Below, piece after piece: positions 35,026-44,140 of a stretch of 64,000 nucleotides of DNA. Origin of the DNA: Halorientalis litorea (GTDB taxonomy: Archaea > Halobacteriota > Halobacteria > Halobacteriales > Haloarculaceae); assembly GCF_023028225.1 (NCBI RefSeq), contig NZ_CP095482.1:372001-436000 (forward strand). The letters run 5' to 3'. The translations under genes were made by a program, and so were the position numbers. The notes under the pieces were generated by a model. That model was not told the DNA's origin and did not search any database. It saw nothing but the letters and a program-made list of their open reading frames with translations. Each line of letters starts with the position of its first letter. The first letter of the stretch is position 1.

Positions 35026-36828
35026 TCAAGCGGTCCCGTGTGTGAGAGTCGGTGTGTCGGGTGCGGTGGCACCGGTTATCTCGAAGCGGGCACCGCCTTC
35101 GGTACTCGACGTAACCGTGATGTCCCAGCTGTGGGCATCGACGACGGTTCGGACGATGGAGAGGCCGAGGCCGGTGCCGGTGTCGCTGGTCGTGAACCCG
35201 CGTTCGAGGACATCGTCGTACTTGTCCTCGGGGATGCCGGGACCGTCGTCCGCGATGTAGAGGCCCTCCTCGAGCGGCCCGACGGTCACCGTTACGTCTC
35301 CATTGCTGTGTTCGACGGCGTTGCGGAACAGGTTCTCGAAGACCTGGACGAGGCGACCCTTGTCGGCTTCGACAGTGGTGTCGGCGACGACGCTCAGCGA
35401 TGCCTCGTCCGTCTCGACGTGTCGCCACGCGTCGGTGGCGGCGGCATCGAGCGTGACGGGTTCGGTCTCCTCTATCGTCTGTCCCTGCCGTGCGAGGGTC
35501 AGGACGTCGTCGATTATCGTCTCTATCCGGTCGTGGGACCAGCGGAGTTTGTCGTAGTACTCGGGGTCACCGTGTTCCTCAGCGAGGTCGACCGCACAGT
35601 TGGCGACGTTCAGCGGGTTGCGCAGGTCGTGTGAGACGATAGCGGCGAAGTCGTCGAGTCGCTCGTTCTGTCGTTCGAGTTCAGTCGTCCGCGCTTTGAG
35701 TCGCTGTTTCCGACGCTCGCGGGCGGTCACGTCGTGGATGAGCAGCGCGCGACCGGTCACCTCGTCGTCGTCGGTCAGCGGTGTGACCGAGATGTCGAAA
35801 CAGCGTTCCTCACCGTCGAGTGACACCCAGACGCCGGAGAACTGCCCCGTCGTGACCGCCGGGTCGAGAACCGACACGTCCCCGGAGGCGTACACGTTCG
35901 GGTCGATGATGTCCGTCAATGCCTTCCCGATAATCCGGTCGTCGGCCGCACCGAGCATCCTGCGGCCGATGGGGTTCACGTCGACCAGTCTGTTGTCGTG
36001 GTCGAGGACGAGAACGCCGCTGTCCATCTCCTCGATGATGCGGTCCCGGGCGGCCGGGGCGAGCGACTTGGACCGTGGCCCGACCGCATCGAGGATGGGG
36101 CGGAGTGGAATGAGCGTCAGCGTCCGGTAACTGACGAGGGCGAGCAACGAGACGAGCGCGAAGAGCGCGTACACGGACGGGACGAGCGTCGTGTACGGTA
36201 CCGGGTCGAACGGTGAGATGGCGACCAACGTCGCGAGAACGGCGACGACATCCACCGAGAGGACGAGAAACGTCCGCTTGCGGTAGACGTTCCGGGACGC
36301 CAGAAACTTCCGGACGACGAACGTCGCCCCGACGACGTGGGCACCGACCATGAGTGCCGCGTAGAACCACCGAGCCGGGCCAGACACGAACGAGAGCGAG
36401 GCCGTAGCCCCGTCGGCGGTGTACGCGACGTTCGCGTAGTACAGTTCGTGGAACCCGAGGGGGCTGTTCGTGAGTGCGAGCGTCAACCCGACGGCCGGCA
36501 CCCCGAGGAGGGCCGCCAGCCGCGGACGGGTAAGCCAGTCCTCGTTACCGGTGTAGGTCAGCGCGAAGAACACCCACGCCGGAGCGGTCAGCGCGATACC
36601 GAGTTCGGAGAGGTAGAGTCCAGCGAGATCCAATCCGAGACCGACCGTACCGAGCACGAGTGCCTGTCCGACCGCCCACAGGAAGATGGCGAACTGCACG
36701 ACAGAGAGACTCCCGTCCGCAGAGAAGAGGTGACCGTCCGACCGCCTCCAGAGCACGTACCCCAAGACAGCCGTCAGGGCTGCCGACACCGAAAGGAGGA
36801 CGAGATACGCAGTAAACTGGAGTACCAT
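35026..36828 (-). CDS. Membrane sensor histidine kinase (7TM-PAS-HisKA-HATPase)
   Basis: 600 residues. Seven hydrophobic helices fill ~1-235 in the layout of the histidine-kinase N-terminal 7TM domain. A PAS domain (~265-370) follows, with VLVLDHDNRLVDVNPIGRRM. The H box is AAIVSHDLRNPLN, the N box FENLFRNAVEHS, and the ATP lid DDGPGIPEDKYDD and GTGLGLSIV. No adjacent response regulator is seen, as is common in haloarchaea. The ligand is unknown. Confidence 0.92.
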   Translation of the reverse strand: MVLQFTAYLVLLSVSAALTAVLGYVLWRRSDGHLFSADGSLSVVQFAIFLWAVGQALVLGTVGLGLDLAGLYLSELGIALTAPAWVFFALTYTGNEDWLTRPRLAALLGVPAVGLTLALTNSPLGFHELYYANVAYTADGATASLSFVSGPARWFYAALMVGAHVVGATFVVRKFLASRNVYRKRTFLVLSVDVVAVLATLVAISPFDPVPYTTLVPSVYALFALVSLLALVSYRTLTLIPLRPILDAVGPRSKSLAPAARDRIIEEMDSGVLVLDHDNRLVDVNPIGRRMLGAADDRIIGKALTDIIDPNVYASGDVSVLDPAVTTGQFSGVWVSLDGEERCFDISVTPLTDDDEVTGRALLIHDVTARERRKQRLKARTTELERQNERLDDFAAIVSHDLRNPLNVANCAVDLAEEHGDPEYYDKLRWSHDRIETIIDDVLTLARQGQTIEETEPVTLDAAATDAWRHVETDEASLSVVADTTVEADKGRLVQVFENLFRNAVEHSNGDVTVTVGPLEEGLYIADDGPGIPEDKYDDVLERGFTTSDTGTGLGLSIVRTVVDAHSWDITVTSSTEGGARFEITGATAPDTPTLTHGTA

Positions 36829-36931
36829 ACACTACCTGAGACGTGTTTGAACATAAACAGTCCCCTGCTATTATCACACATGATACCAAACGGCAGAGAC
36901 CACCTATCGGCTACAGCCACAGGAGCAGTAC

Positions 36932-38602
36932 TCAGAGTCGCTTTGAGACGTACGGCCCGTCCTGCCGATAGTCGAGTTTTTCTCGATAATACTGCCGGAC
37001 GCCGATGCCCGAGAGGACGGCGAGTTTCCCGAACCCGGCGTCGGCCGCCAGTCGTTCGGCTTCGGCCAACAGACGGCGGCCGTATCCACGGTGCTGGTGC
37101 TGGGCGTCGGTGGCTGACTCGGGGACACTACCGACGCCGACCTGACTGCCGTAGACGTGCAGTTCCCGGACGAGGGCCGCGTCGTCGAGTTCCTGCCGTA
37201 CCGGGTCCTTCGGGAACCGGAGGCGACAGAACCCGACGAGGAGGTCCTGTTCCCTGTCCTCGAAACTGATGAAGTGTTCCCGGCCACCGGCTACCTCGTA
37301 CTCCAGCACGTCGAGGTCGACCGTCTCCGGTTCGGCGTCGTTCATCCCCACTTCCCGACACCGGATACAGTCACACGTCCAGCCGTGGTCGTCCATCCGC
37401 TGGCGGGCCAACTGCCGGAGGTTCGACTTCCAGACGCCGCCCTCGATGTGGTCCGCCGGGATGTCCCGCTGGACGCGCTGGAGACGCGTGTACTCGGGAA
37501 TCATCGACTTGATTTCCGCGACCAGTTCCGCCGCCTCCTCGTTGCCCAACGGCTCGAAGTCGCCGCGGTGGTACATGTCGTAGGTGGCCGTCCCCTCCAC
37601 GATGAGGGTCGGATATATCTTGAGGTAGTCCGGCCGCCAGTCGGTGCTCTCGAACAGGCGGCGGAAGTCTTCCAGACACATCTCCTTGCTCATCCCCGGT
37701 TGGCCGGGCATCATGTGGAAGCCGACCTTGAACCCGGAGTCACGGAGGCGGCGGTTGGCGTCGATGGAGGCCTGTACGCCGTGGCCGCGGTGCATCTCGC
37801 GGTTGATTCGCTCGTAGGTCGTCTGGACGCCCACCTCCACCTTCGTCCCGCCCAGTCGGAGCATCCGGTCTATCTGCTCGGGGTCACACCAGTCGGGCTT
37901 GGTCTCGAACGTGGTGGCGACGTTACGCACGTCGGTCGTCTCGTTCTCGGTCAACACGTCCTCCAGATAGCGGAACTCGTACTCGTCGGGGTCCTGTGCG
38001 AAACTCACGTCCTCGGCCGGGTCGGGCCGCCCGTCCACGTCGTAGTCGTTCATCGCCTCGATGGCGCGCTTGACGAACCACTCCTGATAGTCGTGGCTCC
38101 GCGCGGTCATCGTCCCGCCCATCAGGATGAGTTCGGCCTTGTCGACGGGGTGGCCGATTTCCCGCAACTGTTCGAGCCGGAGTCGTACCTGTCCGTACGG
38201 GTCGTAGTCGTTCTGCTTCCCGCGCGCGGCGGCCGGTTCGTGCCCGGTGTAGCTCTGCGCGCTGGAGAACTCCGAGTCCGGGCCGCCGGGACAGTAGAGA
38301 CACTTCCCGTGTGGGCACCGGTGGGGCGAGGTCATGATTGCGATGGGGGAGACGCCCGATGCGGTCCGCACGGGCTTGCGCCGGAGAACTTCCTCTAGCT
38401 CCTCGCGTTGCTCGTGTGGCGCGAAGTCGAGGATTTCCGAGTTCTTCGGCACCTTCGGGGCGGAGTACTCCGAGCAAACCTCCAGTTTGGCACTCTCCAC
38501 GTCCTCCCGGTCGATGTCCCCGGCGAGGATGCGGTCGACCAACTCCGCACAGACTCGCTCGAACGCCTCCGTCTCCTTCGGGTCGGGCGTCTCCGTACTC
38601 AT
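36932..38602 (-). CDS. elp3: tRNA U34 carboxymethyl-type modification enzyme Elp3
   Basis: 556 residues. The N-terminal radical-SAM domain carries the cluster motif CPHGKCLYCPGG (C-X4-C-X2-C); the C-terminal acetyltransferase domain shows HQHRGYGRRLLAEAERLA. Archaeal Elp3 alone adds the carboxymethyl-type group at wobble U34. The start is the ATG of MSTETPDPKETEAF. The divergent or upstream DHH gene lies 54 bp away, both on the same strand. Confidence 0.96.
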   Translation of the reverse strand: MSTETPDPKETEAFERVCAELVDRILAGDIDREDVESAKLEVCSEYSAPKVPKNSEILDFAPHEQREELEEVLRRKPVRTASGVSPIAIMTSPHRCPHGKCLYCPGGPDSEFSSAQSYTGHEPAAARGKQNDYDPYGQVRLRLEQLREIGHPVDKAELILMGGTMTARSHDYQEWFVKRAIEAMNDYDVDGRPDPAEDVSFAQDPDEYEFRYLEDVLTENETTDVRNVATTFETKPDWCDPEQIDRMLRLGGTKVEVGVQTTYERINREMHRGHGVQASIDANRRLRDSGFKVGFHMMPGQPGMSKEMCLEDFRRLFESTDWRPDYLKIYPTLIVEGTATYDMYHRGDFEPLGNEEAAELVAEIKSMIPEYTRLQRVQRDIPADHIEGGVWKSNLRQLARQRMDDHGWTCDCIRCREVGMNDAEPETVDLDVLEYEVAGGREHFISFEDREQDLLVGFCRLRFPKDPVRQELDDAALVRELHVYGSQVGVGSVPESATDAQHQHRGYGRRLLAEAERLAADAGFGKLAVLSGIGVRQYYREKLDYRQDGPYVSKRL

Positions 38603-38656
38603 TGGACTGTCGCTATCGAGTATCGTCGCGTGCCGCGAATAAGGGTGTCGGACCGA

Positions 38657-40849
38657 CTATACCCGCTCTGCGAGGGCGTCGAGGACTGCGTCGAGGACGG
38701 CGGCGCGCTCCCCCGAGAGGAACTCGATGGCTCCGTCACGGGCACTCTTAGCCGCGATACCCGCCTCGGGTTCGCGCTCGGCGGCCGCCTCCGCGACGGC
38801 GCGCACGTCGAGTGCCGTCGTGCTGCGGACGTAGAGTTCGTCCTCCGCCAACCCGAGGACGAGCGTCACGTCGTCGCGGTGGCGGCGGAGCAGTTCGTCC
38901 ACCAGCAGCGTCGTCGGCGGGAACTCGTAGCGGTGCGTGTAAGCGTCCGTGTCGAGCAGGGCCATCCGAACGCCGCCGACGTCCCGACGTTCGAGGTTGG
39001 CCTCGGCCGTCTCGACTTCCTCGTCCATCTTCGTGCGGAACTGCTCGCTGACGTGGGAGGCGAGGCCACGCTCCTCGTCAGTCTCCGGGAACAGCAGGTC
39101 CGCGATGAGTTCGCGCTTGTCCTCGTAGGACTGGTAGAACGCCTTCAGCGCGATTGCCTCGCGGATTTCGCGCACGTCGTCGCCGTCGTACCCGGCGTCG
39201 GCGGCCGCGTCGAGGTAGCCCTCCGGCGTCCCCTCCCAGAAGCTCACGGCCGGGAGGTGGGCGATTCCCTCGCGTACGTCCTCGTTGACGTGGACGGCGA
39301 CGTTCGTCGCGAGCGCGCTCGCAGTCGTCGGTTCGTCGGCTTCCGCGAGGGACGGCGAGACGAGCGTCTCCACGGTGTCGGCGACGTCCGCGTCGGCCTC
39401 GGCGGCGTCGACGACGACCCGTTCCGCGCCGTAGATGGAGAGCAGGTCGAACCCGTCGAGGGATTCCCGGGTGGCACCCGCGGCAGCGAACACGAACAGC
39501 GGGAGTTTCTCGTCGTGGCGCTCGCGGTTGTCGAGCATCCCCGTCACGTCCTTCGTCGCGTCGGCCATGTCGTAGACGCCGTCTTCCAGCGGCCGTCGGT
39601 CGAAGTAGTGATACTCGGCGTCTGCCCCGCCGTGCTGGTCACGGACTAGCGGCAGGGTGGCGCGCTCGATGGCGACGCCCGCCACGTACCCGTCGGCAGT
39701 CGCGTTGTGTCGCACGACGACCGGGCGGTCCTCCAACACGGCCCGCCGAATCGCAGTCGCGGCCTCGCGGATGCTGTCGGTCACAGTGTCGGCGGCCACG
39801 TCGTCTGCCAGCAGGTCCAGTTCGTCGGGGCGCGCGCGCTCGGTCAGCGCGTCGGCCATCCGGTCGGTGACGGTCGTCCGCTCGTCGTCTTCGAGGACCA
39901 CCAGCGCCTCGGTTTCGACCTGCAGTTCGCCGCGGCGGCGGCGAACTTCGCCGTCGAGTCGCACGATGTCGCCCGTCTCCACGCCGGGGTAGGCTCGGAC
40001 ACCAGCCTCCTCGAAGGCAGCACAGTCGACCCCACCCGTCTCGTCGCGGACCTCGAACACTGTTGGGCCGCTTGTCTGACGGATGTCGACGACTTCCGCC
40101 TCGATGCGAACATCCTCGCCGACGTGGTCGTCGAGGGTTTCGACCGGCGTCAGGTCGTACTCCCGTGCCCGCTCCTCGACGACTGCACCGCCGCCGACGC
40201 TAGAATCGTCGGAGTCAGCCTCGGCCGCGTCGTCTGCGTCGGCCGTGTCGGCTTCGGGTGCCTCGGCGGCCGGTTCGGCAGTCTCGGCTTCGCCCGTCTC
40301 GGGTGCGTCGGTTTCGCTGCCCTCGGCGGTGTCGTCCGTCTCGGTCGCGTCCGGTTCCTCGTCACGGGTCGCACGCTGGCGACCCTCACTCCCGTTTCCC
40401 GACCCCGCGTCACCTGCCTGTCGTCGAACGGGGCCGTCGTCCTCGTCGTCCTCGTCGTCGGCTTCCTCGGCGAGGAGCGCGTGGTCCTCGTCCGGGTCGT
40501 CGATGAGCGTGCCGCGGAACTCGCGGGCGGACTGGCGAATTGACCAGCCGAGGTCGATGTTACCGTTGTCACGGACGCTCTTGACCTCGACGAACACCGA
40601 ATCGCCCGGCTCCCAGTCCAGACTCTCGAGCCGTTGGTCGAGTTCGCTACGGTGCAACAGACCGGTCACGCTGTCGCCGATGTCGACGAAGACGCCGAAC
40701 TCCGCGTAGCCGTCGACGGTCCCACGGTAGAACCGTCCCGGCGTCAGTTGATTCGGATGTGTGCCACGGAACTCGAAAACAACGTCTTGCTGGTGCGTCT
40801 CGCAGATGTGGCCCTCGACATCGGCGCCACAGATGATACAGCTTCCCAT
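38657..40849 (-). CDS. Archaeal RecJ-like DHH phosphoesterase with zinc, S1 and OB domains
   Basis: 730 residues. Layout: a zinc-knuckle start (MGSCIICGADVEGHICETH), an S1 RNA-binding domain (~35-105, GRFYRGTVDGYAEFGVFVDIG), an acidic linker (~115-215), an OB fold (~230-310, EDVRIEAEVVDIRQ), then the DHH domain (VVRHNATADGYVAGVAIERA) and a DHHA1-like end. It matches the archaea-specific RecJ-related group (COG1107). It should cut or degrade nucleic acid; the substrate is untested. A GTG nine bases upstream is a possible alternative start. Confidence 0.85.
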   Translation of the reverse strand: MGSCIICGADVEGHICETHQQDVVFEFRGTHPNQLTPGRFYRGTVDGYAEFGVFVDIGDSVTGLLHRSELDQRLESLDWEPGDSVFVEVKSVRDNGNIDLGWSIRQSAREFRGTLIDDPDEDHALLAEEADDEDDEDDGPVRRQAGDAGSGNGSEGRQRATRDEEPDATETDDTAEGSETDAPETGEAETAEPAAEAPEADTADADDAAEADSDDSSVGGGAVVEERAREYDLTPVETLDDHVGEDVRIEAEVVDIRQTSGPTVFEVRDETGGVDCAAFEEAGVRAYPGVETGDIVRLDGEVRRRRGELQVETEALVVLEDDERTTVTDRMADALTERARPDELDLLADDVAADTVTDSIREAATAIRRAVLEDRPVVVRHNATADGYVAGVAIERATLPLVRDQHGGADAEYHYFDRRPLEDGVYDMADATKDVTGMLDNRERHDEKLPLFVFAAAGATRESLDGFDLLSIYGAERVVVDAAEADADVADTVETLVSPSLAEADEPTTASALATNVAVHVNEDVREGIAHLPAVSFWEGTPEGYLDAAADAGYDGDDVREIREAIALKAFYQSYEDKRELIADLLFPETDEERGLASHVSEQFRTKMDEEVETAEANLERRDVGGVRMALLDTDAYTHRYEFPPTTLLVDELLRRHRDDVTLVLGLAEDELYVRSTTALDVRAVAEAAAEREPEAGIAAKSARDGAIEFLSGERAAVLDAVLDALAERV

Positions 40850-40902
40850 TAGCCGCACGAAGAGGGTCCGGCCTAAAACTGTTGTCGAAACGTTTCGCTC
40901 AC

Positions 40903-41166
40903 TTACTCGAACACCGGACTCTCGTCTTCGAGCAGTTCGATGCCCCGTGCCACCTCACTCGCGTCCGTCGGAAAGAGTGCTATCTCCACCTCGTTGCCCG
41001 ACTCGTCGGCAAACGCGAGTTTCACGCGCTTGTCCCCGAACTCCCGCACTTCGACGCTCTCCACGTCGTACAGTTTCGTCGTCGCGGACTTGTCGGCCGG
41101 CCCGACGTTCTTGAGCGACCCGTCTTTGAGTTCGAGCATGAAGTCGTCCAGTTGCAGGCTGAGCAT
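40903..41166 (-). CDS. Small conserved haloarchaeal protein
   Basis: 87 residues. The sequence is regular and folded-looking: LDDFMLELKDGSLKNVGPADK, then alternating beta strands (LYDVESVEVREFGDKRV; KLAFADESGNEVEIALF). It may form a PH-like or small beta-barrel fold, but I know no function. It stands 23 bp after the membrane protein gene on the same strand and upstream of the DHH gene. Confidence 0.75.
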   Translation of the reverse strand: MLSLQLDDFMLELKDGSLKNVGPADKSATTKLYDVESVEVREFGDKRVKLAFADESGNEVEIALFPTDASEVARGIELLEDESPVFE

Positions 41167-41189
41167 AATACCAGTTCGCCCGCCGCCCG

Positions 41190-41843
41190 CTAAAACGTCC
41201 CGGGAGCGGCGGCGAGGACGGCCCCTAGTTCGTGGACGACCCAGCCGTAGCCGAGGTCGACTAGCAGTTGCTCGACGGCCAGAAAGCCACGGAACCCGTA
41301 CCCGAAGATGATGGCCACCGGCGCGGCGACCAAGGGGAGGACCTTCGGGAACCCGATATCGTGCAGTTCGTCCATTCCGACGACGAGCAGGACGCTCCCG
41401 TAGACGGCACAGGCCACCCGGAGTGCCGGAATCGGTGGCCCCGCGAGCACGCACGGCGCGGTGGCGTAGGCGAACACCTGCACCGTCTCGCTGACGCCCG
41501 CGCGGTCGGCGACGAACGGTATCAGGATGACCGTCTGGAGTGCCGTCGTCAGGTGGAGTGCGGCGGGCATCACCAACACGACGGCGAGTGCCAACCCGAG
41601 TGCCCGCGAGGCCACCGGTTGGTTCGTCAACACCGGGTACGCCTCGGCAACCAACACCATCCGGGAGAGTTCCTCGACGAAGACGACGACGGCGGCGAAC
41701 ACGAGGCCGGGTGCCTGGTCGCCCGGTGCGACACCCGACCGGAAGAACCGCCGAGGCCGGACGAGGACTTCGAACCACGCCCGCGCGAGCGCGACGGGAC
41801 CCCTGTCGCGGCCACCCGTCGGGTTCTCGACCCACTGAGTCAC
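41190..41843 (-). CDS. YIP1-like integral membrane protein
   Basis: 217 residues from a GTG start (VTQWVENPTGG). An N-terminal amphipathic segment (ALARAWFEVLVRPRRFFRSG) is followed by about five transmembrane helices, the YIP1 pattern. The motif VLVRPRRFF is frequent in haloarchaeal YIP1 proteins. Role unknown. The tandem repeat region lies just upstream of its start. Confidence 0.7.
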   Translation of the reverse strand: MTQWVENPTGGRDRGPVALARAWFEVLVRPRRFFRSGVAPGDQAPGLVFAAVVVFVEELSRMVLVAEAYPVLTNQPVASRALGLALAVVLVMPAALHLTTALQTVILIPFVADRAGVSETVQVFAYATAPCVLAGPPIPALRVACAVYGSVLLVVGMDELHDIGFPKVLPLVAAPVAIIFGYGFRGFLAVEQLLVDLGYGWVVHELGAVLAAAPGTF

Positions 41844-41904
41844 ACGCGGAGGTACGAACGGTCCGGGCTTGACGGTTGCGGGTTCGGGCCGATACCCTAA
41901 TCGT

Positions 41905-42041
41905 CAGTCGTCCGCCCCACCGACCCGCACGACTCCGTGTCGAACCGACGTTCTCCGTGTCAGTCGTCCGCCCCACCGACCCGCACGACTCCGTGTCGAA
42001 CCGACGTTCTCCGTGTCAGTCGTCCGCGCCGACGTTCTCCG
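41905..42041. repeat. 56-bp tandem duplication plus a shortened third copy
   Basis: Two identical 56-bp units lie head to tail (41905-41960 and 41961-42016). A third, shorter copy (42017-42041) keeps the first 11 and the late 13 bases of the unit but lacks the 28-29 bases in between; that copy is the true 3' end of the FMN reductase gene. Each full unit therefore repeats the gene tail and stop with an extra insert. The region holds no other gene; it looks like slippage or duplication after a small insertion. Confidence 0.92.
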
Positions 42042-42606
42042 CACTCTCGAAACACGCCGGGTCCGGTTCGATGTTCGCGTACTCGACCGCTCGCTCGCCG
42101 AGTGTTGCGACGCGGGCCGCGGCCCCGTCGTCGGTGAACGACCAGTCCTCGGCACTCCCGTCGAACGCGCCGGCGGCGTTCGGAACCGCCGCCTGATGCG
42201 GGAGGACCCACGCGTTCAGTGCCCGGCAGACCGAGCGGAGGTGGTCGAGTGCGGTAATCGGGAACCCACCGCCGGCCACGGCGAGCAAGCCGACGGTCTT
42301 GTTCTCGAACTCGTCGAACCCACAGTAGTCGAGCGCGTTCTTCAGCACCGACGAGTACGACCCGTGGTACACCGGCGTCCCGAGCAGGATGGCGTCCGCC
42401 TCCCGGACCCGGCGCGTGAACGCGGCGGCGTCGCCGGCATCGTCGTCGTCGGCGTCGAACACCGGGAGGTCCCACTCCCGTAGGTCGAGGAGGTCGGTCT
42501 CCGCGCCCGCCGAGTCGGCGGCTTCGAGGGCGTGTGTCAGTGCCTTCCGGGTGTGGCTCTCGTCCCTGTGGCTTCCACATATCGCGACGACGTGTGGCGG
42601 TGTCAT
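42016..42606 (-). CDS. NADPH-dependent FMN reductase
   Basis: 196 residues, flavodoxin-like fold. The phosphate loop is AICGSHRDESHTRKAL and the isoalloxazine loop TPVYHGSYSSVLKNALDY, both family hallmarks. It reduces FMN, quinones or chromate with NAD(P)H in the cytosol. The C-terminal tail (ENVGADD) and stop coincide with the short third copy of the 56-bp tandem repeat. Confidence 0.9.
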   Translation of the reverse strand: MTPPHVVAICGSHRDESHTRKALTHALEAADSAGAETDLLDLREWDLPVFDADDDDAGDAAAFTRRVREADAILLGTPVYHGSYSSVLKNALDYCGFDEFENKTVGLLAVAGGGFPITALDHLRSVCRALNAWVLPHQAAVPNAAGAFDGSAEDWSFTDDGAAARVATLGERAVEYANIEPDPACFESAENVGADD

Positions 42607-42745
42607 AACCGGGGTGTCGTCTGGCAGGGTCTTAGCTGGTACGCCACGTCCCGGCGGGAGACCGACTCCGACCAGACGGGTCGGGTACGGAGCGTCCGGA
42701 CTCTCCGGACGATACGTTGAGACGCACGTCACTGCTGTATCGAGC

Positions 42746-43144
42746 ATGAACCGACGCGACGCCCTCCGGACGCTCGCGGGACTGGGGCTGGTCGGCCTCG
42801 CTGGCTGTTCCGGCCCGCCCGCGACCGGAGAGGTCGCCACGAACGACACCGACGTGGCCGTGACCGACCACCGGGCGGGGTTCCGGGCGACCGCCGCTGG
42901 AACGGAACTGTACGTCACCGTCGAGTTCCGGAACGAGGGCGAGGAGGCGATTACACCCGCCGGGACGGTGCCCCAGTTCTCGTGTTCGTTCTTCACGGCC
43001 GACGGAGAGCGACTCTACCGTGCGTCGAAGGAGATGACACGACCACTTAACGCCGACAGCACCCGTGAGTTCACCTTCGAGTTGCACCAGCGGGCGGACG
43101 AGGCGGACCGCTACGAGGTCGGCATCGAACGTGTCGAGGCGTGA
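42746..43144 (+). CDS. Small predicted lipoprotein
   Basis: 132 residues. MNRRDALRTLAGLGLVGLAGC is a Tat-like start with a lipobox (GLAGC), so the protein is probably lipid-anchored outside the cell. The mature domain is beta-rich (FRATAAGTELYVTVEFRNEGEE), resembling immunoglobulin-like DUF4352-type folds. Function unknown. The gap to the convergent mutY gene is 29 bp. Confidence 0.75.
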   Translation: MNRRDALRTLAGLGLVGLAGCSGPPATGEVATNDTDVAVTDHRAGFRATAAGTELYVTVEFRNEGEEAITPAGTVPQFSCSFFTADGERLYRASKEMTRPLNADSTREFTFELHQRADEADRYEVGIERVEA

Positions 43145-43173
43145 CGGCCGCGTACGGTCGTCTCGGCCACAGG

Positions 43174-44088
43174 TCACCGCCGCAGACGCGCCGTGCCGTC
43201 GTCGTCAGTCTCGACCAACCCGTCCGCTTCGAGGTCCGCGAGGAGGTCCCAAAGCCACTCGCGGCCGTACTCGCCGTCGGGCGCGTAGTCGACGCGGACC
43301 CGCGGCCCCAACTCGTCGATGGGGAGTTCGTCGTACTCCCCGAGGACGTTGACGACCCGCCCGCGCATCTGCCGTCTGCTCCCCTCGAAGTCGGGTTGGG
43401 TCGGCACGTCCGGCGCGGTGAAGTCGCCGGTCTCGTAGGCGTGACACCACTCGCGCCACGGACACCCCGCGGCGTCGCAGGCAGGCGTCTTCTCACAGGC
43501 CACACCGCCCAGTTCCATGATGGCGTTGTTCCAGACGCGGGACTCGCCGTCGGGCATGAGTTCGGACGCGACCCGCTCGAAAGCCGCGTCGTCGTCGGGC
43601 ACGTCGAAGGCGCGGTGGAGGACACGCTTGACGTTGGTGTCGACCACCGCGTCGCCGTTGTCGAACGCGAACGAGGCGACGGCGTTCGCGGTGTACGGGC
43701 CGACGCCCATCAACTCCGAGAGCCCGTCCGGGTCCCGCGGGAACGCGCCGTCGAACTCCTCGCAGACCTGTCGAGCGGCCTCGTGGAGGTACTTCGCGCG
43801 GTTGTTGTAGCCGAGGCTGTGGTCGGTCCAGAACGCCACCACGTCGGCCCGGTCGGCGTCGGCGAGGGCCGCGGCGGTCGGCCACCGGTCGAGGAACGCC
43901 GCCCACGCCTCGACGACCCGGCCGAGTTGGGTCTGCTGGCTCATCACTTCCGAGACGAGAATCTCGTAGGGGTCCTCGGTCTCGCGCCACGGGAACGCGC
44001 GGTGGTCGGCCTCGTACCACTCGACCAGTGCCTCCCGAACCGCCTCGACGGGTACGTCCGCGAGGTGGTCGGCCGCCTCCTCGGTCAT
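43174..44088 (-). CDS. mutY: A/G-specific adenine glycosylase
   Basis: 304 residues. Helix-hairpin-helix MGVGPYTANAVASFAF and the catalytic Asp in VVDTNVKRVL are intact; VSEVMSQQTQ is the family signature. The Fe-S cysteines read C-X5-C-X4-C-X5-C (CEKTPACDAAGCPWREWC), not the standard C-X6-C-X2-C-X5-C. The MutT-like C-terminal domain of bacterial MutY is absent and a winged-helix-like tail (~235-304) is present instead. It removes adenine opposite 8-oxoguanine. ATG chosen over an upstream TTG. Confidence 0.9.
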   Translation of the reverse strand: MTEEAADHLADVPVEAVREALVEWYEADHRAFPWRETEDPYEILVSEVMSQQTQLGRVVEAWAAFLDRWPTAAALADADRADVVAFWTDHSLGYNNRAKYLHEAARQVCEEFDGAFPRDPDGLSELMGVGPYTANAVASFAFDNGDAVVDTNVKRVLHRAFDVPDDDAAFERVASELMPDGESRVWNNAIMELGGVACEKTPACDAAGCPWREWCHAYETGDFTAPDVPTQPDFEGSRRQMRGRVVNVLGEYDELPIDELGPRVRVDYAPDGEYGREWLWDLLADLEADGLVETDDDGTARLRR

Positions 44089-44140
44089 CGCCCGCAGGTA
44101 GGGCAACGGGTCGCTTACGCGTGGCGGTTCGCCGTCGGCC

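Noticed and set aside
37157..38398. 413-residue plus-strand open frame
   Set aside because: Antisense of elp3, which has the radical-SAM and acetyltransferase motifs; the shadow has none.
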